Origin: Odiellus spinosus
Taxonomy: Eukaryota; Arthropoda; Arachnida; Opiliones; Phalangiidae
Length of the DNA: 64,000 nt
Reading direction: 5' to 3'
Assembly: GCA_963920705.1 (NCBI GenBank)
Contig: OY987240.1
Coordinates: forward strand, 8,101,676 to 8,165,675
A program made the position numbers and the translations under genes. The notes under the pieces were generated by a model. That model had not been told where the DNA came from and did not search any database. It worked only from the letters and a program-made list of their open reading frames with translations. This document shows, in pieces, positions 1 to 10,685 of the stretch; within the stretch, counting starts at the first letter, position 1; each line of letters starts with the position of its first letter.

Positions 1-54
1 CGTCGGTGAATTAGATTTATTAGTTTAAAATAGTATAAGGTGTGGTGCAACGAT

Positions 55-567
55 ATGGCTGAAGGAACTACCGTAAGGTTTAATAAATTAAACGGGCAAA
101 ATTACCAAGTATGGAAATTTCGCATGGAGATGCTTCTCACACGGGAAGATATCTGGGAAGTAGTTTCAAAGCCAGCGCCAACGGTTGTAACGGACGACTG
201 GATGAAGAAAGATAGCAAGGCAAGGGCAACAATGGGTCTCCTTGTAGATGATAATCAGCTCATTCATATACGGTCTAAAACCACGGCGGCTGAAGTTTGG
301 AGGGCATTAAAGGATTATCATGAAAAGAATACACTCTGCAGCAAGGTATTTTTATTGAAGAGACTTTGTCGTAGTCAGCTCAGTGAGCTGGGTAATATGG
401 AAGAACATCTGGATGCGATGTTGGATACTGTACACCGTTTGGAGGGTCTGGGCGAAACCCTGAAGGAAACTCTCGTCGTAGCATTGATTTTATGCAGTCT
501 CCCAGAAAGCTACGAGTCGTTGGTGATGGCGCTTAACCGTAGCTTTGGTCAAAGGGAAACTGATTGA
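55..567 (+). pseudogene. Copia gag, capsid part, frameshifted
   Basis: The ATG at 55 opens a 170-residue frame resembling the Copia Gag polyprotein N-terminus (UBN2/DUF4219-like), with motifs such as NGQNYQVWKFRME and LPESYESLV. Gag normally runs on without a stop into a CCHC zinc knuckle and the protease. Here the frame ends at 567, and the expected continuation (LVKGKLIDEYRRR and the zinc knuckle) lies one frame over, open from about 527. The two frames overlap around 527-567. The simplest reading is a small out-of-frame deletion near 530. A programmed +1 shift as in yeast Ty1 is possible but unlikely, because the break separates capsid from zinc knuckle. Confidence 0.8.
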
Positions 568-3500
568 CGAATATCGACGTCGGCAAGAAACTTCCGGTAA
601 AGGTGAATCCTTTGAAGATAGACAAACCGTGTTGAAGGTTTCGGCGAAGAGACGAATTAATGGTTCGAGTAAATTTAAATGTTTTGAATGTGGTAAAACT
701 GGCCACCTAAAAAAGAACTGTTGGTTTAAAAATAAATTAAAACCAGTGGAAAGCGGAAAAGAAAAGCCTCAAGCAAAGGTGGTGAAACAAGTTCAAGAAT
801 TGGATCCAACTGTGGAATCTGCCGAATATACGTTGTTTCAACTTAGTAGCAAGTCTACCGAAAATACGTGGTTCATTGATTCTGGGGCGAGTTGTCATAT
901 GACGAATGACAAGACATTTTTTGAAACTTTGGACACAGATTACCATGACAAGGTATTTATGGCGGATGGTGATACGTTGGAAGTAGTTGGCAGAGGATCT
1001 GGGCAATTATATTGCATAGTAAACGATGCGGTCAATGTAGCTGTTATTCAAGACGTATTGTATGTGTCAAAGCTTAAAGGTAGTTTACTCTCCGTCCGGA
1101 AGTTAGTTATGAAAGGATTGAAAGTACAGTTTTCCAATAATGGATGCAAGATTGTTAAATCCGATGGTCACGTCGTAGCCACAGCATTTTCAACTGGAGA
1201 GCTCTATAAGCTAAACTTGAAAAAAGAAGCAATGTTTGCAAAACAAGACGACTTAAAAGGATGTATCCATGTCTGGCATCGTCGTCTAGGACATAGAGAC
1301 CCGGTTGCTATCAAGTCACTCGTCAATAAACAATTAGGAACTGGAATTAAGATATACGCCTGTGATCACTTGATGGTCTGTGAGAGTTGTATCAAAGGAA
1401 AAATGATGAGACTAACATTTCCGGTGTCAATCACAAGAGCAAAGAAAAGGCTGGAATTAATTCATACCGACCTTTGCGGGCCGATGCAGACATCGACTCC
1501 TGGTGGGAAGAAATATATCTTGACGCTGATTGACGACTATAGCCGATTTTGCATTCTTACTCTCCTTAAGCATAAAAGCGATGTCACTGATGCTATCAGA
1601 ACTTTTGTCCGTACCTACGAGACGAAGTATAAGCAAAAACCGATGAAGTTCCGATCGGATAGAGGCGGCGAATATGTAAATCAAGACATTAAACATTTTC
1701 TTATCGCGGAAGGTATCGAATGGGAACTCACGGCACCGTATTCTCCTGAGCAAAATGGTATCGCTGAAAGGAAGAATAGGTATTTGCTCGAGATGGCAAG
1801 GAGTATGCTAGTAGATGCCAAGTTGAATAATTGTTTCTGGGGCGAAGCAGTGCGTACAGCCTGCTATATCCAAAATAGGCTTCCAAGTACATCTCTTGAG
1901 AAGACACCCTTTGAACATTGGTACGGAAGCGTTCCAGATCTACGCCACGTTCGCGAGTTTGGATGTACGGCGTTTGTTCACATACCTGACCAAAATCGCC
2001 GAAAGCTTGAAAACAAGGCGAAGAAATTCATATTCATAGGATATGAAGAGGGATATAAAGCTTATAGGTTTCTGGACACGTTAACCAACCGAATAACGGT
2101 CAGTAGAGACGTCAGATTTTTAGAGACTACTTGTCCCATTATTCAATCCATGGAAGACTCTAACATAGATCCTAGCGAAATATACGTACCACTTGGCGAC
2201 AGCTTGAAGCCTGACAGTAGTATTGAAGAGAACTCTTACGAGCAAAACCAGGTCAAGGAACGTCGGATATCAAACCGCTCAAATAAAGGCGTTCCACCTG
2301 AACGTCTAATACAAGTTATGAACGTGGAACAAAATACCGCCATACCAAATGATCCCTCGACCATAGAAGAAGCACTTTCAAGTACTCAATGCGATGCATG
2401 GCAGATCGCTATGACAGAAGAACTCCATTCCCTCGAAGAAATGAATACGTGGTCAATTACCGAATTACCGAAACATAAAAAGGCCATTGGCTGCAAATGG
2501 GTATTTAAGACAAAGATTGACGCACGAGGGAATGTCATAAAATACAGAGCTCGTCTGGTTGCGCAGGGATTCTCCCAAAAATATGGTACTGATTACGATG
2601 AAGTTTTCGCTCCTGTCGGAAAGCAAGTGACATTTCGTGCTTTATTAGCATTAGCAAGTCACAGGAAATTAAAAGTACACCATTTCGATATAAAGACTGC
2701 TTTCCTTAATCGACAACTGGACGAGGAAATATATATGAAGCAACCACCAGGTTTTGCAAATCAAGAAACGAAGAATTTGGTATGTAAGCTCCATCGCAGT
2801 ATCTACGGTTTGAAACAGTCAGCGCGTGTTTGGAATAAACGTCTAAATGAAGTACTTGAAGCTGACGGGTTCCAGAGAGGGCATGCAGACGCTTGTCTTT
2901 ATTCAAAGAACATTGAAAATGAATGGTACTATGTTTTCGTGTACGTAGACGATATTATTGTCACAGGAGAGGAAACATTTATCGCTGATGTTTTCAAGTT
3001 ACTGACGAGGCACTTTACAGTCACCGAGCTCGGAGAATTGAAATTATACTTGGACATAGAAGTAGAACGCGACGACGACGGCTATTTTAAAATTCATCAA
3101 TCCAATTATATTTCACGTATTCTGGAACGTTTTCAAATGGAAGATGCGAAACCAGCTAAAACTCCGATGGACACGGGATATCTGAAGAACGAATTAGATC
3201 AAGAAGACACAGAAATGCCTGAGAAGGACCGTTATCGCCAGGCAATTGGTTGCCTTCTATATGTCGCTACATGTACACGTCCGGATATTGCGATCAGTAT
3301 TTCAATATTAAGCCGGAAGATTAGCAAGCCTAGCATTACAGATTGGACAGCCGTTAAAAGAATAATGCGTTACTCTCAGGGCACGAAAGGTTATAAATTG
3401 AGTCTTGGAACTTTGAAACCGCATACACAGGACATTGTTGGTTATGCTGATGCAGATTATGCTGGAGATCGAAAGGACTATAAATCTAGTTCTGGATTCA

Positions 3501-3889
3501 TTTTTAAATGGTCCGGGGGTACTATCAGTTGGTCAAGCCGGAAACAAGAGACAGTAGCGCTTTCCTCAACAGAAGCCGAGTACATTGCATTAGCTGAAGC
3601 ATGTCGCGAGGCCTTGTGGCTTAGAATGCTCATGGAAGATTTGAAGCAATATGATGTCTCAGTTACCATATATGAAGACAACCAAAGTTGTTTGAAAATG
3701 GTTCAAAATGAAGGCCTTACGCAACGCAAAAAACACATCGGAACTCGTTTTCATTTTATTAAACAATTACGAAATGTGTTTAATATTAAATATTGTTCTA
3801 CAGAATTTATGGTAGCTGATTTATTAACAAAACTCTTAGATAGAGTTAAAACTCAGTTTTTCGTTTCTTTAATTGGTCTTAATTGTTAA
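527..3889 (+). CDS. Copia pol: zinc knuckle, protease, integrase, RT, RNase H
   Basis: This long frame carries a CCHC zinc knuckle (CFECGKTGHLKKNC, about 679-720). The retroviral-type protease motif DSGAS lies near 880. The GAG-pre-integrase motif HRRLGH is near 1280. The integrase catalytic triad is visible: D in HTDLCGP near 1462, D in RSDRGGEY near 1655, E in PEQNGIAER near 1746. Reverse transcriptase has YVDDIIV near 2944-2964, and RNase H has DADYAG, SSTEAEY and YEDNQS between 3440 and 3700. The C-terminus (ADLLTKLLDRVK) is the standard Copia tail. No internal stop is present, so the insertion looks fairly young. The only visible defect is the frame break with gag. Confidence 0.92.
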   Translation, partial: WRLTVALVKGKLIDEYRRRQETSGKGESFEDRQTVLKVSAKRRINGSSKFKCFECGKTGHLKKNCWFKNKLKPVESGKEKPQAKVVKQVQELDPTVESAEYTLFQLSSKSTENTWFIDSGASCHMTNDKTFFETLDTDYHDKVFMADGDTLEVVGRGSGQLYCIVNDAVNVAVIQDVLYVSKLKGSLLSVRKLVMKGLKVQFSNNGCKIVKSDGHVVATAFSTGELYKLNLKKEAMFAKQDDLKGCIHVWHRRLGHRDPVAIKSLVNKQLGTGIKIYACDHLMVCESCIKGKMMRLTFPVSITRAKKRLELIHTDLCGPMQTSTPGGKKYILTLIDDYSRFCILTLLKHKSDVTDAIRTFVRTYETKYKQKPMKFRSDRGGEYVNQDIKHFLIAEGIEWELTAPYSPEQNGIAERKNRYLLEMARSMLVDAKLNNCFWGEAVRTACYIQNRLPSTSLEKTPFEHWYGSVPDLRHVREFGCTAFVHIPDQNRRKLENKAKKFIFIGYEEGYKAYRFLDTLTNRITVSRDVRFLETTCPIIQSMEDSNIDPSEIYVPLGDSLKPDSSIEENSYEQNQVKERRISNRSNKGVPPERLIQVMNVEQNTAIPNDPSTIEEALSSTQCDAWQIAMTEELHSLEEMNTWSITELPKHKKAIGCKWVFKTKIDARGNVIKYRARLVAQGFSQKYGTDYDEVFAPVGKQVTFRALLALASHRKLKVHHFDIKTAFLNRQLDEEIYMKQPPGFANQETKNLVCKLHRSIYGLKQSARVWNKRLNEVLEADGFQRGHADACLYSKNIENEWYYVFVYVDDIIVTGEETFIADVFKLLTRHFTVTELGELKLYLDIEVERDDDGYFKIHQSNYISRILERFQMEDAKPAKTPMDTGYLKNELDQEDTEMPEKDRYRQAIGCLLYVATCTRPDIAISISILSRKISKPSITDWTAVKRIMRYSQGTKGYKLSLGTLKPHTQDIVGYADADYAGDRKDYKSSSGFIFKWSGGTISWSSRKQETVALSSTEAEYIALAEACREALWLRMLMEDLKQYDVSVTIYEDNQSCLKMVQNEGLTQRKKHIGTRFHFIKQLRNVFNIKYCSTEFMVADLLTKLLDRVKTQFFVSLIGLNC

Positions 3890-3942
3890 ATTTAATACCA
3901 CGTTATTTTATGTTATTGTTTAATGGTAACTTTGAGAGAGGG

Positions 3943-4142
3943 TGTTAAATGAGCAAAGTTTAATCTTAAAAAATAAATAAAAGTATGGGTAAACTAGTTT
4001 TTTATTATTTCGTTTGATAACAACAGAGGTTATTTCTTCGATATTTTTGTAATCTAAATTCACTTGCGATTAAATAAACACAGATGTTATACCGTTTATA
4101 TTTGCTCTCTTAGATAACTAATAAGTTGTAGTAAATTTAACA
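3943..4142 (+). repeat. 3' LTR of the Copia element
   Basis: A purine-rich tract (GAGAGAGG, 3935-3942) directly precedes TGTTAAAT, and 200 bases later the sequence ends ATTTAACA, giving perfect 8-base inverted termini of the TG...CA type. Length and position match a short Copia LTR. The 5' LTR lies outside the window, so LTR identity and age cannot be estimated. Confidence 0.75.
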
Positions 4143-4597
4143 GATAGAATACTAGTCGGATTAGCGGGAATGGAAACTGGTATGTCGGAATTGATATCAA
4201 AACGTTCTTCTAGGTCTTTACAGAATCGCGATTGATATATCTTCATTGAGCCGTCTGATCGATGTTCAAATTCAACTCCAAGGAACTTTGAGATTGGTAA
4301 CAGATTCTTCAATTTGTATTTCTGTGATAATAAATTAAATACTTCCTTCAAGTAATAAGTATTTGCTGACAAAACGGCGAAGTCATCAACACAAACTAAA
4401 ACGATGGTTTTAAAAGATATAAAATATATACAATTAGTTCCGCTAAGTTTAGAAAAACCAAGTTCACGAAAAGATTTGTCCAGTTCCAAATACCACTGAC
4501 GACCGCTTTGTGGTAAACCATAAAGCGCCTTCCGTAAACGAAAACATTTTGATGATCCATCATCAGACTCGAAACCTGGTATTTCTTTCATAAAAAA
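4143..4597 (-). pseudogene. Older Copia reverse transcriptase fragment
   Basis: The minus-strand translation shows LRKALYGLPQSGRQWY, a CVDDFAV catalytic box (YVDD-like) and KFLGVEFEH, which are Copia RT motifs. It corresponds only to the palm and connection part, with no start codon and no flanking domains. Its downstream end is cut exactly where the younger element's LTR begins at 4142, so the younger Copia inserted into it. The sequence is divergent from the plus-strand copy, so it is a different family or an older lineage. Confidence 0.82.
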
Positions 4598-4724
4598 ATC
4601 AATGTGAGGAGAGCTAGAATATATTTCAGCAGACGATTTTAAGATTAGAGAAAACGTACCCTAATAGATATAGTTCACGGGGTTAAAGTTCAAAGGTCAT
4701 TATGTCAAAATCGTATTCCAACAA

Positions 4725-5011
4725 ATTTAAATAATTAAACAGTGATTTTTAAATATTTACATTAAAAGCAAGTTATAAATCACATCGTAAATTTAAATCA
4801 AGATCTCTACGTTATCACCTAGATGTCGCTAGGAGTTCTACGATCTTACTTCGATAGAGCCAATCTAATTGGCTCTTGGCGACGCGAGACTCGCGATTAG
4901 CTATTCATACATCAGGAAAGTGACATCTATCTCGGACAAATTGCAAATTAGAAATGTCAAGAAAAAAAGTTGTAGTTGACATTTCGTGGCCTAGTATTAC
5001 AGAAGGCAGTG
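4725..5011 (-). mobile_element. MITE family A, copy A1, truncated, reverse orientation
   Basis: The reverse complement matches the first about 290 bases of the family A element found complete at 49491-49968. It ends at 5011 with the family terminus read in reverse (AGAAGGCAGTG). The other half is missing. It faces copy A2 at 5498, so the two form a broken large inverted repeat around 5012-5497. Confidence 0.75.
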
Positions 5012-5497
5012 ACCCGGTAGCTTAATACTATCAGGAAAGGTCCAGTTTTACGTCATACCCCATTACTTAAAAATAGACAAAAAAGTCTGGCTCGAGTGGT
5101 TTAAACTCTTCCTCGATATTTTGAGTCGGGAGAGAGGGATGGAATTTAGGCGGGCCGCGCTTGGCTATATTTTCTTCACTCCCAACTCCAGCATTTCTCC
5201 AAAGAGTGGCGTTTCCGATTTTACACTAGCTACGTTCATTTCTTAATCGATTTGAAACGGTAAAATCAAACCGATACGAGTACAAACACGTAGCTTTTCC
5301 CGAGTATATTATTTATCAGCCCTTTTATTTGGTCAAAATTGACAAAAAATTCTATCATTTTTCAGAATTAACGTCAAATTATTCCCAAGCGAAAAGAAGC
5401 CAACACCTGTAATTATTATTATTATTATTATTTTTCCTTCTTCAATTTCCTTTTTTTTTGGTACCATTTGGTTTCGACTTTTTAATAGCACCTCATC
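5012..5497. other. Spacer between two inverted family A copies
   Basis: There is no convincing coding frame here. The stretch is unrelated to family A itself and is bracketed by A1 (reverse) and A2 (forward), giving a composite-like arrangement. It ends with CCTCATC, the left TSD of A2. Confidence 0.4.
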
Positions 5498-5986
5498 CAT
5501 TTCCTTCTGTAATACTAGGCCACGAAATGCCAACTACAACTTTTTTTCTTGACATTTTTAATTTGCAATTTGTCCGAGATAGATGTCACTTTCCTGATGT
5601 ATGAATAGCCAATCGCGAGTCTCGCGTCGCCAAGAGCCAATCGCGATAAGGCTCTATCGAAGTAAGATCGTAGAACTCATAGCGACATCTAGGTGATAAC
5701 GTAGAGATCTTGATTTAAATTTGCGATATGATTTAGAACTCGCTTTTAATGTGAACTTGCTTTAAATGTATATATTTAAAAATCACTTTAATTATTTAAA
5801 TTAAATCCTAATTAATTTATTCTCCATTATTAACCTAAAATTCGTATCTATTTTTAATTTTCGGTCCACATTTGAATCCCCCGCTTTTTTAACCTGAAGA
5901 AAGCGACGTCTAACGATATTTTTGAAATCGGTAAAGCCACCCCCTTGCTTTTCCTACGGATAGGCATAGTATTAAAGAAGGCAGTG
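5498..5986 (+). mobile_element. MITE family A, copy A2, with 7-bp TSD
   Basis: This is a non-autonomous element with imperfect terminal inverted repeats, CATTTCCTTCTG at the left and AGAAGGCAGTG at the right (family consensus CACTGCCTTCT). A perfect 7-base direct repeat CCTCATC flanks it (5491-5497 and 5987-5993). It has no coding capacity. Copies at 10686, 49491 and 53836 share over 400 bases, including the block CGCGAGTCTCGCGTCGCC. Confidence 0.85.
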
Positions 5987-5993
5987 CCTCATC

Positions 5994-6911
5994 TATCTAA
6001 TATAGATAATCGTCTATTCGATAATCGACTATTCGTAAAAAAGGAGATAGGCGGTACCGATTTCAAAAATATCGTGGAAAATATATAATAATAATAAAAT
6101 CTTTGAAGTAGTAGACTAAATCTACTAACTATAATTTTAAAGATATGAAATTGCTCTTTCTCTAACAAATAATTTGTGTCCCTTCACGGGTTTGATTCGA
6201 GTTAGATAAAGAGTTTTTTAAGGGTGCGAAGCAACCTCTTTTTTGTATAATAGTTTATTGAGTACGAGGACTTCTCTTGGTTAAACAATTATTTCAATAA
6301 TGAAAGATTGATAAGGTATATGAAGTAAGAGAGAAAGGCTTCAGTTATCTACACTATAAAGCCAGGAAACTTCTCCAAAAAAGTCATTTCAAAAGCAGGC
6401 GTGTCCAGTGAACTTCGTTGGAGAGCAGAGCAGAGATAGTAAGAGAGCTATAAAGATTTAAGTCATGCTTTTATTGGATTAGAGATGTTGGCATTATAGA
6501 TATAGTTATTAACGTAATTGACTGCTATTATTTTGGACTTCGATTTGTTTGTGTATGTTACAATCGTTCAGATAAATTATAGTTAATTATAAGTTGGAGG
6601 TTTAGGAGTACTGAATAGCAGTTTAACTTCGTGAAGACGTTGTCAATATAGATCAACCACCGCAAAATGTCATCACCATTTGAAGTCAACAGAGCAACTT
6701 CACTATTACCATTTCCATTTAACAGCAGGAAGAGCCGGTCTGGCCACAAGAATTGGGACATAAAGCAGCGAGTTTTTTGAGACTCGACAAGTTAGATGCC
6801 TACAGTCACATTTTTATATAACTATTCAAGTGTAAATACTAACGGTATGAAATTTAGTCTTTTTATTTTATTTTTTTTTTCAGGCTTTTAAGATCTTGTT
6901 TTTTATTTTAG
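5994..6911. other. Intergenic or intronic, no gene recognised
   Basis: AT-rich sequence without a recognisable domain. A 38-codon open frame starts at the ATG near 6667 (MSSPFEVNRATSLLPF), but no donor site joining it to the exon at 6912 could be identified. The last 80 bases contain two pyrimidine-rich acceptor-like tracts (ending near 6882 and at 6911), so at least the right end is probably an intron. Confidence 0.3.
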
Positions 6912-7122
6912 GAGTGCAGAAGAAGGTCTTGTCAGCCTGCCAGCGGATTTTGACAAGCTATATCCTTGGATACTTCCAATAACTGAGATCATTCACACGT
7001 ATGATGAAAACCTCAGCAATGGTCCTTTATTAGAACGTCAGAACAAGAAATTCAGACGAAATCAATATCGGAAGTATTGCCAATCATCTACCGAGGGAGG
7101 GCTAATGGAACTTGCAGTCTAG
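6912..7122 (+). CDS. Orphan 3' coding exon, unidentified protein
   Basis: A strong acceptor (TTTTTATTTTAG) is followed by 69 codons to a TAG at 7120-7122. The peptide begins SAEEGLVSLPADFDKLYPW and ends STEGGLMELAV. It has a balanced, protein-like composition with no repeats, unlike the surrounding DNA. The exon starts with one base of a split codon, so the upstream exon should end in phase 2. I could not find that exon in the window, and I do not recognise the family. It may be the last exon of a gene beginning to the left and interrupted by the Copia insertions, or a decayed gene fragment. Confidence 0.45.
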
Positions 7123-7301
7123 AATATTTTGGGTTTGTCCAAGAGTAACTTGGTGGAGAATCTCCGTCATTTTATTTTCGTCTTTTCCAAACGGAAGACA
7201 CCCCATTTCGTTTTTATCAAATCATTGAATTAAGAAAAGATAATTGCGCAGTGCAGCCTAATAATACCGATGTATTTATATTGCTAGAATTTGTATTCCA
7301 C

Positions 7302-7638
7302 CAGAAGCCGATGAAACCCTCCTTTGAAGTCTATTACTCCCGGGTCTTGTCTACCCCTCTCTGTATGGGTTGGTTTCAAAAAGCGCGATTCGTACGCCTC
7401 CTAACGGTAGATATTTTCGGAACGGGAGTTAGTCGAGCGAATATATCTAGCAGCCTCGGAGTTCGTCCAAAAAACGTCGTCGTTTGTGGAGAGAGAGAAT
7501 TTCCAATTTTCCGTAGACAGGGGGGATGAAGTGGGACCCCTTCTAACTCGTAAAATTGGGAATTTTACCCATACAGAGAGGAGCGCTATATGGAACATTG
7601 GAGTAGTAGACTTCAAAGGAGGGCTTCATCGGCTTCTG
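7302..7638. mobile_element. Foldback MITE with 7-bp TSD
   Basis: Inverted repeats of about 65-70 bases bound this 337-base element. The left arm begins CAGAAGCCGATGAA, and the reverse complement of the right arm begins with the same bases. A perfect 7-base direct repeat ATTCCAC flanks it (7295-7301 and 7639-7645). Both arms also share CCTCTCTGTATGGGT. The 92-codon frame at 7251-7529 runs through the arm and is not a gene. Confidence 0.8.
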
Positions 7639-7645
7639 ATTCCAC

Positions 7646-8087
7646 TTATTTACATTTAAAATAAACATTTCGTTGCGTGTGTCTCTACTTATCCTACGAC
7701 CTGACATAAAATAAAGTCATGGGAAATTTGAGAACTCTGAGTATAGTGAGAAAGTTGTTATACACTGTAACATAGAGGGGAAATAAATTACTGGCAATCC
7801 AAAAGCACAATGTTCCATATACTCATCCTAATTCTTTACATACGTCCATCTTAAAGTCCAGTTAGGTTAGAATAACGTCAGGGAGGTAATATTATGGTTT
7901 TCCAACTTGTTCTTCATCAATTTAGAACCACTTAATAAAGCTCGGCTGGGTTTATGTTTTACCCTTTTCGTAACCCATTCAGCCACCTTTCTCTCTAATA
8001 CTTCATATACCTTGTCAATCTTTCATTATAGAAATCTTTGTTTAACACAAAAGTGTTTATCCAAATATCCCTGTGAATCCGCCTTTA
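7646..8087. other. No gene; CCTAA-rich repeat end
   Basis: Positions 7860-7915 read GTTAGGTTAGAATAACGTC and then TTTTCCAACTTGTT. The same block recurs at 35455-35515, so it is a dispersed repeat end rather than unique sequence. No coding frame is supported. Confidence 0.4.
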
Positions 8088-8928
8088 TCTCTCATCTTAT
8101 GTAGTTTTTATGTTGGATACCCGTGTAACCACACCTTTATTTAGATTCTTCAATCCATCTCAAGTTTGCAGCAAGACTAAGCCTATACTGACCATTATAC
8201 CTTTGCTTTTTTGACTAAATGATATATGGAAAACAGCTTAGCGCGTGCTGCCAACTTAAGCTGGTATTAAAGGGTCATTTCGAATTTTAAATTGGTTTTT
8301 CAGCTGCGTTATTAATTAGATTCAGTTAAGCAATATTATTATTTTAAAATAAAATTTAAATACATTATACACTTCAATTCAATATCGCGGCATAAGGCCA
8401 AAATAGTTAGGGCATGGAAAAGGGTTATATATAGCTTTCATGGACCTTTATTCATCGAGCGAGTAACCGAGAAGAGTTGGGGGACACCCCCTTCTCAACG
8501 TCTAGACGTTTATCGTAACCCTAGGCATTCGGTAACTGCACCACAAACACCCGTAGAGGGAGGGGTTCAGTGGAGTGGAAGGTTGATGTGGGAACGTCCC
8601 ATTGCGTATAATAGCCTTCAACTGTCCAGCATCGAGGTTTGGCCGTAATGTGGATAGTGGATGGCGATAATATGCAATGTGAGACGTCTTGTTGTATATA
8701 ATTGCACGACACCTGAAACTCAATGTGGCAGCCACGCTTAGAGGAGGTAATTCTCGTTAAACGGAATTGAACGATAAGCTGGCATGATTACGTCTCTAGA
8801 CTTTTTGATCCACGAGCTAGGTCACGTGATATCCGCTTACACAGGAAGTGACAGACAGACACACACACACACACACACAGACGACCAGTGTAAAACCTCC
8901 CCCTGAACTAAAGTTCAGTCGGGGAGGT
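8088..8928 (-). repeat. Dispersed repeat D, copy 1, terminal hairpin
   Basis: The reverse complement of this stretch aligns along most of its length with 31596-32648, with indels. Both copies end at a conserved imperfect hairpin of ACCTCCCC(GA)CTGAAC and GTTCAGGGGGAGGT (8895-8928 here). A TG/CA microsatellite (8853-8880) lies next to the hairpin in both. The copies are 23 kb apart in opposite orientation. No protein-coding capacity is evident; it is probably a non-autonomous element of unknown class. Confidence 0.7.
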
Positions 8929-9115
8929 AAAAAACACCGTAAATTAATATAATGGATAAACCAATTGCGAGACACGTTGAATTTAATAGCGTACATTTTC
9001 AACACAACGTAACAATAAGTAAACGGAATAAATCATAAAATAAAAGAGCCAGAATAATAAGTACTCATAAACGGAACGGAAAAAGCCATAATGTTTATAA
9101 ACGGCACTTATTCAT

Positions 9116-9359
9116 AATTTCATTTCAATATAATATATTTCATTTCAATATAATATATTTCATTTCAATATAATACATTTCATTTCAATATAATACATTT
9201 CATTTCAATTTAATACATTTCATTTCAATTTAATACATTTCATTTCAATTTAATACATTTCATTTCAATTTAATACATTTCATTTCAATTTAATACATTT
9301 CATTTCAATTTAATACATTTCATTTCAATTTAATACATTTCATTTCAATTTAATACATT
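9116..9359. repeat. 20-bp tandem repeat, about 12 copies
   Basis: The unit TTTCATTTCAATTTAATACA is repeated head to tail. The first four copies carry ATATAATA variants at the same place, showing gradual homogenisation from one end. Confidence 0.95.
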
Positions 9360-10685
9360 ACAAAACACTTTAATAATAATAATTAGTTTATTAACGGGTA
9401 AAGAAAGTGCAATATACTTATTGCGCCCCAAGACGGCAGGAAAAAATTAAAACATAACAGTAATTTAACAGGGGATGAACGTGAACATAAGCAGACATTT
9501 GGACAATAAAAACAATAAAGTTATAAAAAAAAATAAGTATATCCGGAGGAAATGTAGACACTTGGGTCGCCCAAACAGGCGATGCTAGACAAGAATACCA
9601 ATTATAATAAAACGAATATATACAACATGCGTATATAATAATTTTACATTGTAAACTTTAAATATACAAAATACGTAAGCGCTTAGAAAGATTTAAATAT
9701 TAATTTTCATTTAATTAACGCAAAATGTAATTTTGGTGAAAAAGTGGATTATTTGTTTCCAAAGTTCCTATTTTGAATCGAGTTAAACCTACGTTGCCTT
9801 AATTGGTCGTATCAATCTTTACGAAACTTCCAGAAATGTTTTTTTCCATATGTTGAAGGACGAATTAATATTTTCTAATTTTTCTGATATCACTCGCAAC
9901 GACGCATTTTGAAAAGGATTGCGCCGTATTAATGCAATAAATTATGATAAGATACAAGCTCGAAAGAGACCTTATAACCATTGGAATTAAGCGATTTTTA
10001 ACGGGCATACTATTCTTTTTCAAGACTGGAAGAACAATAAACTAGACCGACAATAATTTCCAAGATAAAGACTTATCTAGTTGTCGCGATAAAAACTAAA
10101 AGGTAAAGGTATGTTAAAAGCTTATACGATGATAGGCTGAGTTGACACTCTGATGCGGTTTCAATTCAGGTAGGTTCAGAAATTAAGAACTAATAATAAT
10201 AACGCGTTATAATTCATTTAATTAAGTTAAACATTTTTAATCGGTTCCAGCGATGGCAGATTTTATCCACAGACCTGGGAATATTCCTGGTCGGCGGGGT
10301 CCAAAAAAGATTCCAGCACACAAGAGGGGGCTGTTTTTTTTAACCAAATTCGACCCAGCGCTAATAATAACAACTTATCAAGTCTTATAATTTTTCGAAA
10401 TCATCAAATCAAATTTTATTCTTTAAAAGGTAAGAAAGATAGAATTTTTTCGTTTAAAGGGAGAATCAACTGTCTCCGACTAGAAGTTTTTTCTGTCGTA
10501 GATTCGTTATCGTTAAGCCTAGCATTCTAGTAAAAAAAATGAAAATGAAACTCTTAAGTCGGATTAAATCGCACGATTCGCGTTACGTGATTGGAACACG
10601 GTTTAAGGACGAGACATCAAACTCTCTATGAATCCTTGTTAAGGCTACTTTTCGAGGAAGTCATACAATTGATGAGGCTCCAAAG
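9360..10685. other. AT-rich, no gene seen
   Basis: No open frame over 60 codons, no splice-bounded exon and no tandem repeat were recognised. Short ATTAAGTTAA-type AT runs dominate. Confidence 0.4.

Larger units (their letters stand above)
1..4142 (+). mobile_element. Copia-type LTR retrotransposon, 5' end cut by window
   Basis: The domain order gag, zinc knuckle, aspartic protease, integrase, reverse transcriptase, RNase H is the Copia (Ty1/Copia) order, with integrase before reverse transcriptase. The window opens in the leader just upstream of gag, so the 5' LTR is not seen. The 3' LTR ends at 4142. The element lies inside an older antisense Copia reverse-transcriptase fragment that resumes at 4143. 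Pol is open for over 1,100 codons but is out of frame with gag, so this copy probably cannot make its own polyprotein. Confidence 0.92.

Noticed and set aside
7251-7529. 92-codon plus-strand frame
   Set aside because: Most of it lies in the arms and loop of the 7302 MITE, with an opposing frame on the other strand.
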